Source: an uncultured Elusimicrobium sp. | GTDB taxonomy: Bacteria; Elusimicrobiota; Elusimicrobia; Elusimicrobiales; Elusimicrobiaceae | DNA: 12,745 nucleotides | Assembly: GCA_946061795.1 (NCBI GenBank) | Contig: CAMGSK010000029.1 | Coordinates: 1 to 12,745 of the forward strand | Reading direction: 5' to 3' | In this document: positions 1-5,779 of the stretch, one piece after another | Numbering within the stretch: the first letter of the stretch is position 1 | Layout of the letters: each line of letters starts with the position of its first letter | Program-made: the position numbers and the translations under genes | Notes under the pieces: model-generated | Told to the model about the DNA's origin: nothing | Seen by the model: only the letters and a program-made list of their open reading frames with translations | The model's database searches: none

Positions 1-1
1 C

Positions 2-1846
2 ACCCAATATCTCATTACGCGTCTGCTGGCCGAAAAGCACCGCAAGCTCTGCGTGGTGGGAGACCCGGACCAAAGCATTTATTCTTGGCGCGGGGCGAAC
101 ATTCGCAATATTTTGGAATTTGAAAAAGATTTTAAAGACGCCAAAATTATCACACTGGAGCAGAATTACCGCTCCACCAAAGTGATTTTGGAGGCGTCCA
201 ACAAACTCATCGCCAAAAACAGCCAGCGCAAAGAAAAAAATCTGTTCACCAATAAGGAACATGGTGACGATATTGAAGTGCGCGAAATGCCCACGGAAGG
301 CAACGAAGCCTCCTGGGTGGCGCAAAACATCAAAGCGTTGGTGGACGAAGGGAGCTCTTTGAGCGAAATCGCGGTGTTTTACCGCACCAACGCGCAGAGC
401 CGTAATTTTGAAGAAACATTCCGCCGCTACCAAATTCCGTATCGTTTGGTGGGCACCGTCCGCTTTTATGACCGCAAAGAAATTAAAGACGTGCTCTGCT
501 ACGCCCGCCTGCTGATTAACCCCAATGACAACATCAGCCTGCTGCGCGTGATCAATACGCCTTCGCGGGGTTTGGGCAAAACCGCCCAAGACCGCCTGCT
601 GGCTTATGCGGAGGCGAACGGCCTGTCTTTGTACGGCGCGCTCAAAGCGGCGCAGTCCGTGCCGGATTTGACCCCTATGGCCCGGCGGGCGTCCATGGAG
701 TTCGTGCGCCTGGTGGAAGGGTGGCGTGCGGACATGTTTGTTTCTTCTCCTACGGAAGTGATGGATAAAATTTTAAATACGTCGGGCTATTTGCAGGCCG
801 TCAAAGCCGACATGGAAAAGGACCCGGAAGCCGAAAGCCGCCTGCAGAACTTGGACGAGTTGGTCAATGCCGTGAAGGAATACGAGGAGCGTAAAAAAGA
901 AGAAGCGTCTTTGTCGGACTTTTTACAGGAAATTTCTCTTTTGACGGGGACGGACGATTCCCAGGCGGGAGAGGGGGGAGCCGTCACGCTGATGACCGTG
1001 CATTTGGCCAAAGGCTTGGAATTCAACTCCGTATTTGTGACGGGATTGGAGGAGGAGCTGTTCCCTCTTAAGTGCGACGGAGAAGACGAAATGGAGGAAG
1101 AGCGCCGTCTGTGCTATGTGGCCATGACGCGCGCGCGCCAACGGCTTTTTATGACCTATGCGCTTTGCCGGCGCAAATACGGCAAAACGTATGAGAACGT
1201 TCCTTCGCGTTTTTTGTTTGAATGCGGTCTGTTGGACGAAGAGGAAGAGCAAGAACGGCGCGAAGCCGCGCGGCCCCGCTATGATAATTTTAAATCCAAA
1301 TACGGCCTCTACGGCCAGGGCGGCGGTTTTTACGGTGGCGCGCGCAACAAAAGCGGCTATCACGGCTCCGCCGGCCGCAGTACAAACAGCTATAACGGAT
1401 TTGAAGGTTTTGTCAGCCGCAGTCAGTTCCAGAAAAAATATGACGAGCACGGGTATGAAGTGGAAGACGACGACTTGGATTATACGTCTTCTTCTTACAA
1501 AGGGTCATCTGGATTGGGGTCTTTGTATTCTAAGCCGGCCGCTTCCCGCGGCGGCTCTTACGGTTCTTCTTACGGAGCGCGGCGTTTTTCCGCTTCGGAC
1601 GGACGGCGGCAATTCCCGGGAGGGAGCGGGTATTCTTCCGCACCCAAACAGGAGCCGGGCACTTCCACCACCGCCGCGGGCGGAAAGAAAGTGGCCGTGG
1701 GAGGAAAAGTTAAACACGGCGTGTTTGGGCTCGGTACGGTGACCGCGGTGGCGGGCTCGGACGAGAGCTGCAAAATTACCGTACAATTTGCAGGCGGCGT
1801 GCAGCGTACGTTTATGCTGTCCTTCGCTCCGCTAGAAATTTTGTAA
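2..1846 (+). CDS. pcrA: ATP-dependent DNA helicase PcrA/UvrD, 5'-truncated by the window edge
   Basis: Superfamily 1A 3'-5' DNA helicase acting in nucleotide excision repair, replication restart and removal of stalled RNA polymerase. The frame is open from base 2, so the GTG at 53 is internal and the N-terminal Walker A and DExx region lies outside the window. Visible motifs are GDPDQSIYSWRG (motif III, 59-94), LEQNYRS (motif IV, 155-175), TVHLAKGLEF (motif V, 995-1024) and LCYVAMTRARQRL (motif VI, 1109-1147). After the helicase core comes a linker of about 150 residues (about 1245-1696), very rich in Gly, Ser, Tyr and Arg. The last 49 residues (1697-1843, with KVKHGVFGLGTV) match the Tudor-like C-terminal domain that in PcrA contacts RNA polymerase. 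The linker seems longer than in Bacillus PcrA. A hairpin terminator follows 17 bases after the stop. PcrA is preferred over Rep because of the C-terminal domain. Confidence 0.95.
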   Translation, partial: TQYLITRLLAEKHRKLCVVGDPDQSIYSWRGANIRNILEFEKDFKDAKIITLEQNYRSTKVILEASNKLIAKNSQRKEKNLFTNKEHGDDIEVREMPTEGNEASWVAQNIKALVDEGSSLSEIAVFYRTNAQSRNFEETFRRYQIPYRLVGTVRFYDRKEIKDVLCYARLLINPNDNISLLRVINTPSRGLGKTAQDRLLAYAEANGLSLYGALKAAQSVPDLTPMARRASMEFVRLVEGWRADMFVSSPTEVMDKILNTSGYLQAVKADMEKDPEAESRLQNLDELVNAVKEYEERKKEEASLSDFLQEISLLTGTDDSQAGEGGAVTLMTVHLAKGLEFNSVFVTGLEEELFPLKCDGEDEMEEERRLCYVAMTRARQRLFMTYALCRRKYGKTYENVPSRFLFECGLLDEEEEQERREAARPRYDNFKSKYGLYGQGGGFYGGARNKSGYHGSAGRSTNSYNGFEGFVSRSQFQKKYDEHGYEVEDDDLDYTSSSYKGSSGLGSLYSKPAASRGGSYGSSYGARRFSASDGRRQFPGGSGYSSAPKQEPGTSTTAAGGKKVAVGGKVKHGVFGLGTVTAVAGSDESCKITVQFAGGVQRTFMLSFAPLEIL

Positions 1847-1863
1847 GAGAAAGGTTTTTCTTG

Positions 1864-1900
1864 TCCCGCACAAATAGATGTGCGGGATTTTTTGTTGTTT
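1864..1900 (+). terminator. Rho-independent terminator after pcrA
   Basis: The arms TCCCGCAC (1864-1871) and GTGCGGGA (1880-1887) pair perfectly around an 8-nt loop. They are followed by T6 and then more T-rich sequence. This separates pcrA from the pilin gene downstream. Confidence 0.85.
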
Positions 1901-1924
1901 TTTGCGGAGTGTCTGAGAGGAGGG

Positions 1925-1952
1925 TTGACTCGTTTTTTTTTTTTGATAAATT
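1925..1952 (+). promoter_or_regulatory. Promoter of the first pilin gene, with a T12 spacer
   Basis: TTGACT (1925-1930) resembles a -35 box. It is followed by CG and exactly twelve T (1933-1944), then TAAATT (1947-1952) as a -10-like box with 16-bp spacing. The alternative reading TTG-N19-TAAATTTTG also resembles the Bacteroidota -33/-7 layout. The predicted start falls near 1959, at the ATG. The same arrangement recurs before the second pilin gene (8109-8137), which supports function. The box assignment is inference. Confidence 0.55.
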
Positions 1953-1979
1953 TTGACTATGAACAAAATTTATCAAAAA
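1940..1979. repeat. Perfect 16-bp inverted repeat enclosing the pilin start codon
   Basis: The arms TTTTTGATAAATTTTG (1940-1955) and CAAAATTTATCAAAAA (1964-1979) are perfectly complementary around the 8-nt centre ACTATGAA. The ATG at 1959 lies in that centre. The core 11-bp arms and the T run recur at 8118-8162. It could be a dimeric-regulator operator or, if transcribed from upstream, an RNA hairpin that presents or hides the start codon. Confidence 0.8.
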
Positions 1980-2462
1980 TCCTTCTCCGGCGATAAAAAC
2001 GCCGGATTTACGCTGATAGAATTGCTGGTGGTTGTTTTAATCATTGGTATTCTGTCAGCCGTTGCCCTGCCGCAATATACGTTGGCGGTGGAAAAAGCCC
2101 ATATGACCGAAGCGCAGACGTTGCTGCGTTCTTTGATGACGGCGGAAAAAGTGTATTATATGGCCAATGGGCGGTATGCGGAACAATTTGACGATTTGGA
2201 TGTTTCCGTACCGGGTGCGACGGGACGGCGTTTTAATACCAAACACTTTACTTTCTTTACGCATACGGCCGGCACAGCGGCTAATTTTCATATTGATTGC
2301 CAACGTTTGGACGGAGCCTACGAAATAGACGGCTGGCTGTCAAAAGACGCAAAGTATGACAAGATTATGTGTAATCCAAAGTCGGATTTCGGTACGAAAC
2401 TGTGCAAGTCAATGGGTGCGATAGACCCCGATGTCAGTTCGCAATATTATGTGATGTATTAA
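1959..2462 (+). CDS. Type IV pilin-like protein (PilE type), orphan
   Basis: A 167-residue prepilin. The leader of 16 residues ends in Gly16, followed by FTLIELLVVVLIIGIL. This is the prepilin peptidase signature, with cleavage expected after Gly16, Phe17 at +1 and Glu21 at +5. The hydrophobic helix spans about residues 17-38 and continues as PQYTLAVEKA, as in PilE/PilA pilins. The C-terminal half has three Cys (114, 138, 149); the pair 138/149 may form the D-region disulfide. The ATG at 1959 is chosen over the in-frame TTG at 1953 because it sits at the expected transcript start; no Shine-Dalgarno sequence lies close to either, so translation may be leaderless. The gene is monocistronic with its own promoter and terminator, and no pilus assembly genes are nearby. 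The body is visibly more AT-rich than neighbouring genes. A pseudopilin of a secretion or uptake system is the alternative. Confidence 0.9.
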   Translation: MNKIYQKSFSGDKNAGFTLIELLVVVLIIGILSAVALPQYTLAVEKAHMTEAQTLLRSLMTAEKVYYMANGRYAEQFDDLDVSVPGATGRRFNTKHFTFFTHTAGTAANFHIDCQRLDGAYEIDGWLSKDAKYDKIMCNPKSDFGTKLCKSMGAIDPDVSSQYYVMY

Positions 2463-2490
2463 AAAACCCCCGGCAAGAGCCGGGGGTTTT
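2463..2490. terminator. Bidirectional terminator between pilin and dispanin-like gene
   Basis: AAAA-CCCCCGGC (2463-2474), loop AAGA (2475-2478), GCCGGGGG-TTTT (2479-2490). The flanking A and T runs let it act on both strands. It serves the pilin gene from the left and the convergent minus-strand gene ending at 2510 from the right. Confidence 0.9.
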
Positions 2491-2509
2491 CGGTAAATCC
2501 CGTCCGGAT

Positions 2510-2854
2510 TTACATGGCGCTTATAAAAGCGGCCAGTCCGGCCAATATCGCTCCCCCAAAAAACAAAACGAGCGCGACGGGCAATACCGCAACAATTACG
2601 GTAATCCACCCGAAAAGGCCCGACCAATAAGCCGTGCGCGCCGCATCCTCCGTCCGCCCTTGCTGCACTTGATCTTGGGCACGCAAGGAAAGGATCAACG
2701 CCGCCAGCGCCAGCGGAATGGCGAACAATCCCAAAAAACAAGACAAACATACCGCCGTCACCGACAGCGCAAAATGCGTGTTCACGCATGGCATTTGCGC
2801 TTCATGCATGTGCGTCGGTTTCTCCTGCGTCGGTATTTGTTCGTGTTGTTTCAT
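2510..2854 (-). CDS. CD225/dispanin-like small membrane protein
   Basis: A 114-residue protein with a polar, His/Gln-rich N-terminus (about 1-27) and two hydrophobic helices (about 28-57 and 79-112). The helices are joined by a polar loop, LRAQDQVQQGRTEDAARTA. The pattern of first helix with CLSCFLGLFAIPLALAAL, then SLRAQ, a charged loop with an Asp/Ala segment, and a second helix opening with SGLFGWI fits the CD225 (dispanin/IFITM-like) family. Bacterial members are mostly uncharacterised. The start is supported by GGAGG on the minus strand (complement of 2861-2865), six bases before the ATG. It runs convergent to the first pilin gene and divergent from gatC. Cys23, Cys36 and Cys39 near the first helix could be lipidated as in IFITM proteins, but that is inference. 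A DUF4190-type two-helix protein is the alternative. Confidence 0.7.
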   Translation of the reverse strand: MKQHEQIPTQEKPTHMHEAQMPCVNTHFALSVTAVCLSCFLGLFAIPLALAALILSLRAQDQVQQGRTEDAARTAYWSGLFGWITVIVAVLPVALVLFFGGAILAGLAAFISAM

Positions 2855-2896
2855 CGTTCGCCTCCGTATTTTATTTTCCGATTTCTGCCGGAAAGA

Positions 2897-2932
2897 TTAT
2901 TTCTTTTTGCCGCCACCGCATCCGCATCCCAT
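2897..2932 (-). CDS. Possible micro-ORF encoding an 11-residue Cys-Gly-Lys peptide
   Basis: On the minus strand an ATG at 2932 opens an 11-codon frame, MGCGCGGGKKK, ending in TAA at 2897-2899. AGGGGG (complement of 2940-2945) lies seven bases before the start and is a fair Shine-Dalgarno match. The dispanin-like gene begins 42 bases downstream on the same strand, so it could be a co-transcribed peptide or a leader. The composition (two Cys, six Gly or Ala-free small residues, three Lys) is not random-looking, but an ORF this short can arise by chance. Confidence 0.3.
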   Translation of the reverse strand: MGCGCGGGKKK

Positions 2933-2947
2933 AACGGCACCCCCTGT

Positions 2948-2977
2948 TTGGTATAGTAAACTGCTAAATTATTATAT
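2948..2977 (+). promoter_or_regulatory. Candidate promoter of the gatC operon
   Basis: TTGGTA (2948-2953) and TTATAT (2972-2977) are separated by 18 bp within an AT-rich stretch. The start would fall about 20 bases before the ribosome binding site AGGAG (2993-2997). The -10 assignment is uncertain because several overlapping TATA-like hexamers occur here. Confidence 0.4.
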
Positions 2978-3006
2978 AAAATGTATTTTCACAGGAGCCC
3001 TTTAAA

Positions 3007-3288
3007 ATGAGATTAGAACAAGACAACGCCGCCCAGTGCGCGCGCATGGCCAAAATCCGTCTGACGGAAGAAGAAACCGCCGTTTTCCAGCGGGAGATGC
3101 AGGAGCTTTTCGGCTGGGTAAAACAGCTTGCCGAAGTGGACGTAAGCTCGGTGGAAGAAACCGCCGTTTCCCGCGCGGCGTATTTGCGGCCGGACGAACC
3201 GGTCTGCGACCAAGCGCTTTCCAGCGAATTGGTGAATGCTTTTAACGGACGGGAAAATTCCTGTGCCAAGGTAAAAAAGGTGCTGTAA
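3007..3288 (+). CDS. gatC: Asp-tRNA(Asn)/Glu-tRNA(Gln) amidotransferase subunit C
   Basis: GatC is the small clamp subunit that wraps around GatA and stabilises the GatA-GatB interface of the transamidosome. That enzyme converts misacylated Glu-tRNA(Gln) or Asp-tRNA(Asn) to Gln-tRNA or Asn-tRNA. The 93 residues have the family pattern: ARMAKIRLTEEE near the N-terminus, a helix with MQELFGWVKQLAEVDVSSVEET, then LRPDEP at about 60-65. The length is typical of the family. AGGAG (2993-2997) lies nine bases before the ATG. gatA starts one base after this stop, so the two are translationally coupled. Confidence 0.93.
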   Translation: MRLEQDNAAQCARMAKIRLTEEETAVFQREMQELFGWVKQLAEVDVSSVEETAVSRAAYLRPDEPVCDQALSSELVNAFNGRENSCAKVKKVL

Positions 3289-3289
3289 T

Positions 3290-4705
3290 ATGAGAACCGT
3301 TTTTGAAATCGCACAAGCCGTGCAAACCGGAAAGCTGACCGCCCGCCAAGCGGTGGCGGAATCTTTGGGTAAAATCAAGGAATTAAATCCGCAAATCAAC
3401 GCATTTGTGGAAACCTGGCCGGAAGAGGCGCTTCGCCGCGCCGACGAAATTGACGCCCGCCGCGCCCGCGGCGAAAAACTGGGCCCTCTGGCCGGCGTGC
3501 CCGTGGGTATCAAAGATAATATTTTATACAAAGGCCATAAAGCCTCCTGTTGTTCCAAAATGCTGGAAAATTACGTCGCTCCGTACAGTGCGACTGTAGT
3601 GGAAAAATTGCTGGCCGCGGACGCGGTGATTGTAGGCCGCACCAATATGGACGAGTTCGCCATGGGCAGCAGCAACCAAACGTCCGTCTATGGCCCCGTA
3701 CACAATCCGGTGGATTTCGGCCGCGTGCCCGGCGGCAGTTCCGGCGGCAGTGCGGCGGCCGTGGCTGCCGGGATGGTGCCTGCCGCTTTGGGCACCGACA
3801 CGGGCGGTTCCGTCCGTCAGCCGGCGGCGTTCTGCGGTGTGGTGGGTGTAAAGCCCGGCTACGGGCGCATTTCGCGCTATGGCGTGGTGGCTTTCTCCTC
3901 CAGCGCGGACCAGGTGGGCGTTTTGGCCGCCGATGTAAAGAGCGCCGCGCTGATGCTGGAGACGCTGTGCGGGCGCGACGAGAATGATTCCACCTCGCTG
4001 GAGGACAAAGTGCCTTCCTTCAGCCAAAATTTCACTCCGTCTTTGGCGGGGCTGCGGGTAGGCATGCCCAAAGGGTTTTTGGACGATTTGGGCGAAGAAG
4101 TGAAAGAAAAAATTTTGGCCGCCGCGGATAAACTCAAAGATTTGGGCGCGCAAATCGTAGAAGTGGAAGTGCCTCACGCCAAATATTCCGCGCCGTGCTA
4201 CTACATTATCACCAGTGCGGAAGCCAGTTCCAATTTGGCCCGTTTTGATGGAATCCGCTACGGCTACGCCGATCCGGCGGCCCAAAATTTAAACGACCAG
4301 TATGAGCTGGACCGCGCGCCGTTTGGTTTTGAAGTCAAAAAGCGCATTATCATCGGTTCTACGGCTTTAAAGGCGGAGAATTATGCGGAGTGTTATTTAC
4401 AGGCCGTGAAAGTGCGGGAACTCATTAAGCGCGATTTTGCCAAAGCGTTTGAAAAAGCCGACGTGATTTTGACCCCCACCTCTCCGACCACGGCGTTCCG
4501 CCTGGGCGAACACAAGGACAATCCGCTGGCCGTCTATTTGGCGGATTTGTACACCTGTCAGGGCAACATCGGCGGTTTGGCCGGCATCAGCGTGCCCTGC
4601 GGCAACGACGGACTGGGCCTGCCGGTCGGCTTGCAGTTTTACGGGCCGATTTTGCAGGAAGAAAAAATCTTAAACGCGGCGTATCATTTTGAGAAGGCGT
4701 TATGA
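3290..4705 (+). CDS. gatA: Asp-tRNA(Asn)/Glu-tRNA(Gln) amidotransferase subunit A
   Basis: GatA is the amidase-signature glutaminase of the GatCAB complex. It releases ammonia from Gln for amidation of Glu-tRNA(Gln) or Asp-tRNA(Asn). The Ser-cisSer-Lys triad is visible: Lys75 in VGIKDNI, Ser150 in GGSSGGSAAAVAAG and Ser174 in GTDTGGSVRQPAAF. Their spacing matches the triad Lys79/Ser154/Ser178 that I recall from Staphylococcus GatA. At 471 residues the protein is slightly short of the usual 480-490 but complete, ending with an intact C-terminal region (VGLQFYGPILQEEKIL). It starts one base after gatC and overlaps the NUDIX gene by ATGA. gatB is not in this operon and must be elsewhere for the enzyme to work. 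Confidence 0.97.
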   Translation: MRTVFEIAQAVQTGKLTARQAVAESLGKIKELNPQINAFVETWPEEALRRADEIDARRARGEKLGPLAGVPVGIKDNILYKGHKASCCSKMLENYVAPYSATVVEKLLAADAVIVGRTNMDEFAMGSSNQTSVYGPVHNPVDFGRVPGGSSGGSAAAVAAGMVPAALGTDTGGSVRQPAAFCGVVGVKPGYGRISRYGVVAFSSSADQVGVLAADVKSAALMLETLCGRDENDSTSLEDKVPSFSQNFTPSLAGLRVGMPKGFLDDLGEEVKEKILAAADKLKDLGAQIVEVEVPHAKYSAPCYYIITSAEASSNLARFDGIRYGYADPAAQNLNDQYELDRAPFGFEVKKRIIIGSTALKAENYAECYLQAVKVRELIKRDFAKAFEKADVILTPTSPTTAFRLGEHKDNPLAVYLADLYTCQGNIGGLAGISVPCGNDGLGLPVGLQFYGPILQEEKILNAAYHFEKAL

Positions 4706-5151
4706 TTGTTTCCGAATTTTCGTGCGGCGGCGTGATCTTGGACGGGCGCAAGGTGCTCCTTGTGCAGGTCAAGAACATGAAAGGCAAAAAAATATGGACC
4801 TTTCCCAAGGGTCATATAGAAGCGGGGGAAACGCCCCGTCAGGCCGCGCTGCGCGAAGTGCTGGAAGAGACGGGATATAAAGCCGTTATCGTACGTCCGA
4901 TGATACGCGTCAAATACGCTTTTACGCTGCAGGGCAACTACATCAAAAAAATGGTGCAGTGGTATTTGATGAAAAAGCTGGGCCGTATCGGCAAACACGA
5001 CGCGGCGGAAATATTGTCCATACGCTGGGTGTCTTTGCTCAAAGCGCGCGAACTGGTGCAATACCCCAGCGACATCCGCCTGGTGGATATGCTGCTTTCT
5101 TCTTTTCACATTGAGCCGGCGGAAAGCCCGGACACGGACGAGAAGGAATAA
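4702..5151 (+). CDS. NUDIX hydrolase (Ap4A hydrolase/MutT-like)
   Basis: A 149-residue NUDIX hydrolase. The full box GX5EX7REUXEEXGU spans residues 37-59: Gly37, Glu43, Arg51, Glu52, Glu55, Glu56 and Gly58, the metal-binding set for hydrolysis of a nucleoside diphosphate linked to another group. The preceding IWTFPKGHIEAGE resembles diadenosine tetraphosphate (Ap4A) hydrolases more than MutT proper, so Ap4A cleavage is a reasonable but unproven substrate guess. The ATG overlaps the gatA stop (ATGA at 4702-4705), a clear sign of translational coupling. The tail is acidic (PDTDEKE). Ap4A is a by-product of aminoacyl-tRNA synthetases, which would fit its place next to gatCA; that link is inference. 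Confidence 0.92.
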   Translation: MIVSEFSCGGVILDGRKVLLVQVKNMKGKKIWTFPKGHIEAGETPRQAALREVLEETGYKAVIVRPMIRVKYAFTLQGNYIKKMVQWYLMKKLGRIGKHDAAEILSIRWVSLLKARELVQYPSDIRLVDMLLSSFHIEPAESPDTDEKE

Positions 5152-5175
5152 CTATCTTTTGCGAAAAGCTTTAGG

Positions 5176-5212
5176 CGGACGGGACAAAATTTTTGTTCCG
5201 TCCGTTTTTTTT
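5176..5212 (+). terminator. Rho-independent terminator of the gatCA-NUDIX operon
   Basis: CGGACGGGAC (5176-5185) pairs with GTTCCGTCCG (5195-5204) with one G-T wobble. The loop is A/T-rich and could extend the stem. A run of eight T follows (5205-5212). Confidence 0.85.
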
Positions 5213-5216
5213 GCAT

Positions 5217-5248
5217 AAAAAACCTCCGCTTTTAAGGCGGAGGTTTTT
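5217..5248. terminator. Second hairpin, terminator for the minus-strand YtxH-like gene
   Basis: AAAAAACCTCCGC (5217-5229) and GCGGAGGTTTTT (5237-5248) pair around a short loop. On the minus strand the stem ends in a T6 run, so it suits the gene ending at 5259. It can also back up the plus-strand terminator just before it. Confidence 0.85.
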
Positions 5249-5258
5249 CGGAATCTGT

Positions 5259-5651
5259 TTATCTGATTTTTTTGGCGGCTTTTTCCAGCTCGTCGGCTGC
5301 TTTTTCGCGCAGGTTTTCGGTTTTGTCCATGGCGCGGTGTTTGAACTCTTCCGCTTTTTCGCCCAGGCGTTCTTTCATTTCTCCTGCCCGTTCGCTTAGG
5401 CTTTCTTTCACGCGGGCCGCCTTTTCGCGCAGTTCTTCTCCGTGGCGGTGAGCGCATTCTTTTACGTCATGCACCCGTTCGGCCAGTTCTTCTTTGCCTT
5501 CTTCATACGCGTCCAACGCAAAGCGTTTGATTTTGCGGCGCGTGGTTTCTCCTTTGGCGGGAGCAAACAGCACCCCCAGCGCGGCCCCCATCAGTGCGCC
5601 CAAGACGAATGTGGCCAGCCCTTCGGCGTGGCAATTGCATTTTTCAGTCAT
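5259..5651 (-). CDS. YtxH-like protein with an 11-residue amphipathic repeat
   Basis: A 130-residue protein. After MTEKCNCHAEG comes a hydrophobic, Gly/Ala-rich segment at about 11-31 (LATFVLGALMGAALGVLFAP) followed by the basic KGETTRRKIKR. This is the YtxH-type N-terminus, with one membrane-associated helix. The rest is a charged, uninterrupted helix with an 11-residue period. The units are LAERVHDVKEC (56-66), AHRHGEELREK (67-77), AARVKESLSER (78-88), AGEMKERLGEK (89-99), AEEFKHRAMDK (100-110) and TENLREKAADE (111-121), plus a partial last unit. Such periodicity is known from group 3 LEA proteins and apolipoprotein-like helices, so a membrane-surface or stress role is possible but unproven. 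The start at 5651 is preferred over an upstream in-frame one because AAGGAGG (complement of 5656-5662) lies just before it. Confidence 0.8.
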   Translation of the reverse strand: MTEKCNCHAEGLATFVLGALMGAALGVLFAPAKGETTRRKIKRFALDAYEEGKEELAERVHDVKECAHRHGEELREKAARVKESLSERAGEMKERLGEKAEEFKHRAMDKTENLREKAADELEKAAKKIR

Positions 5652-5681
5652 AACCCCTCCTTGTTGATTCGGTTCTAATAT

Positions 5682-5709
5682 ATTGTATAACATAACCCCT
5701 GTTTTTCAA
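5682..5709 (-). promoter_or_regulatory. Promoter of the YtxH-like gene
   Basis: On the minus strand TTGAAA (complement of 5704-5709) and TACAAT (complement of 5682-5687) are 16 bp apart, close to the sigma-70 consensus. The expected start lies about 25 bases before the ATG at 5651. Confidence 0.6.
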
Positions 5710-5714
5710 TATAC

Positions 5715-5720
5715 TATAAT
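5715..5720 (+). promoter_or_regulatory. Candidate -10 element for the nfnBA operon
   Basis: A consensus TATAAT (5715-5720) sits in an AT-rich stretch about 60 bases before the nfnB start. No convincing -35 hexamer lies at the right distance. It abuts the divergent promoter of the YtxH-like gene, so the two may interfere. Confidence 0.3.
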
Positions 5721-5779
5721 AAATATAACACGCAAACCTGTTTTTTGCCGTTTGTTTTTTAGATTAGGAGGTTGTTTTT

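Noticed and set aside
1953..1961. TTG start two codons upstream of the pilin 1 ATG
   Set aside because: It has no ribosome binding site, is less frequent as a start, and lies within the inverted repeat arm; the ATG at 1959 is the better choice.
1940..1979. Inverted repeat as the end of an insertion sequence or MITE
   Set aside because: Both copies are short, have no second terminus or target duplication nearby, and keep a fixed position relative to pilin starts, so a regulatory reading fits better.
3524..4285. A 253-codon minus-strand frame inside gatA
   Set aside because: The composition is that of an antisense shadow, and gatA is unambiguous on the other strand.
5652..5693. Upstream in-frame start adding 14 residues to the YtxH-like protein
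   Set aside because: The added residues cover the ribosome binding site AAGGAGG and the region next to the predicted transcription start, so the start at 5651 is preferred.
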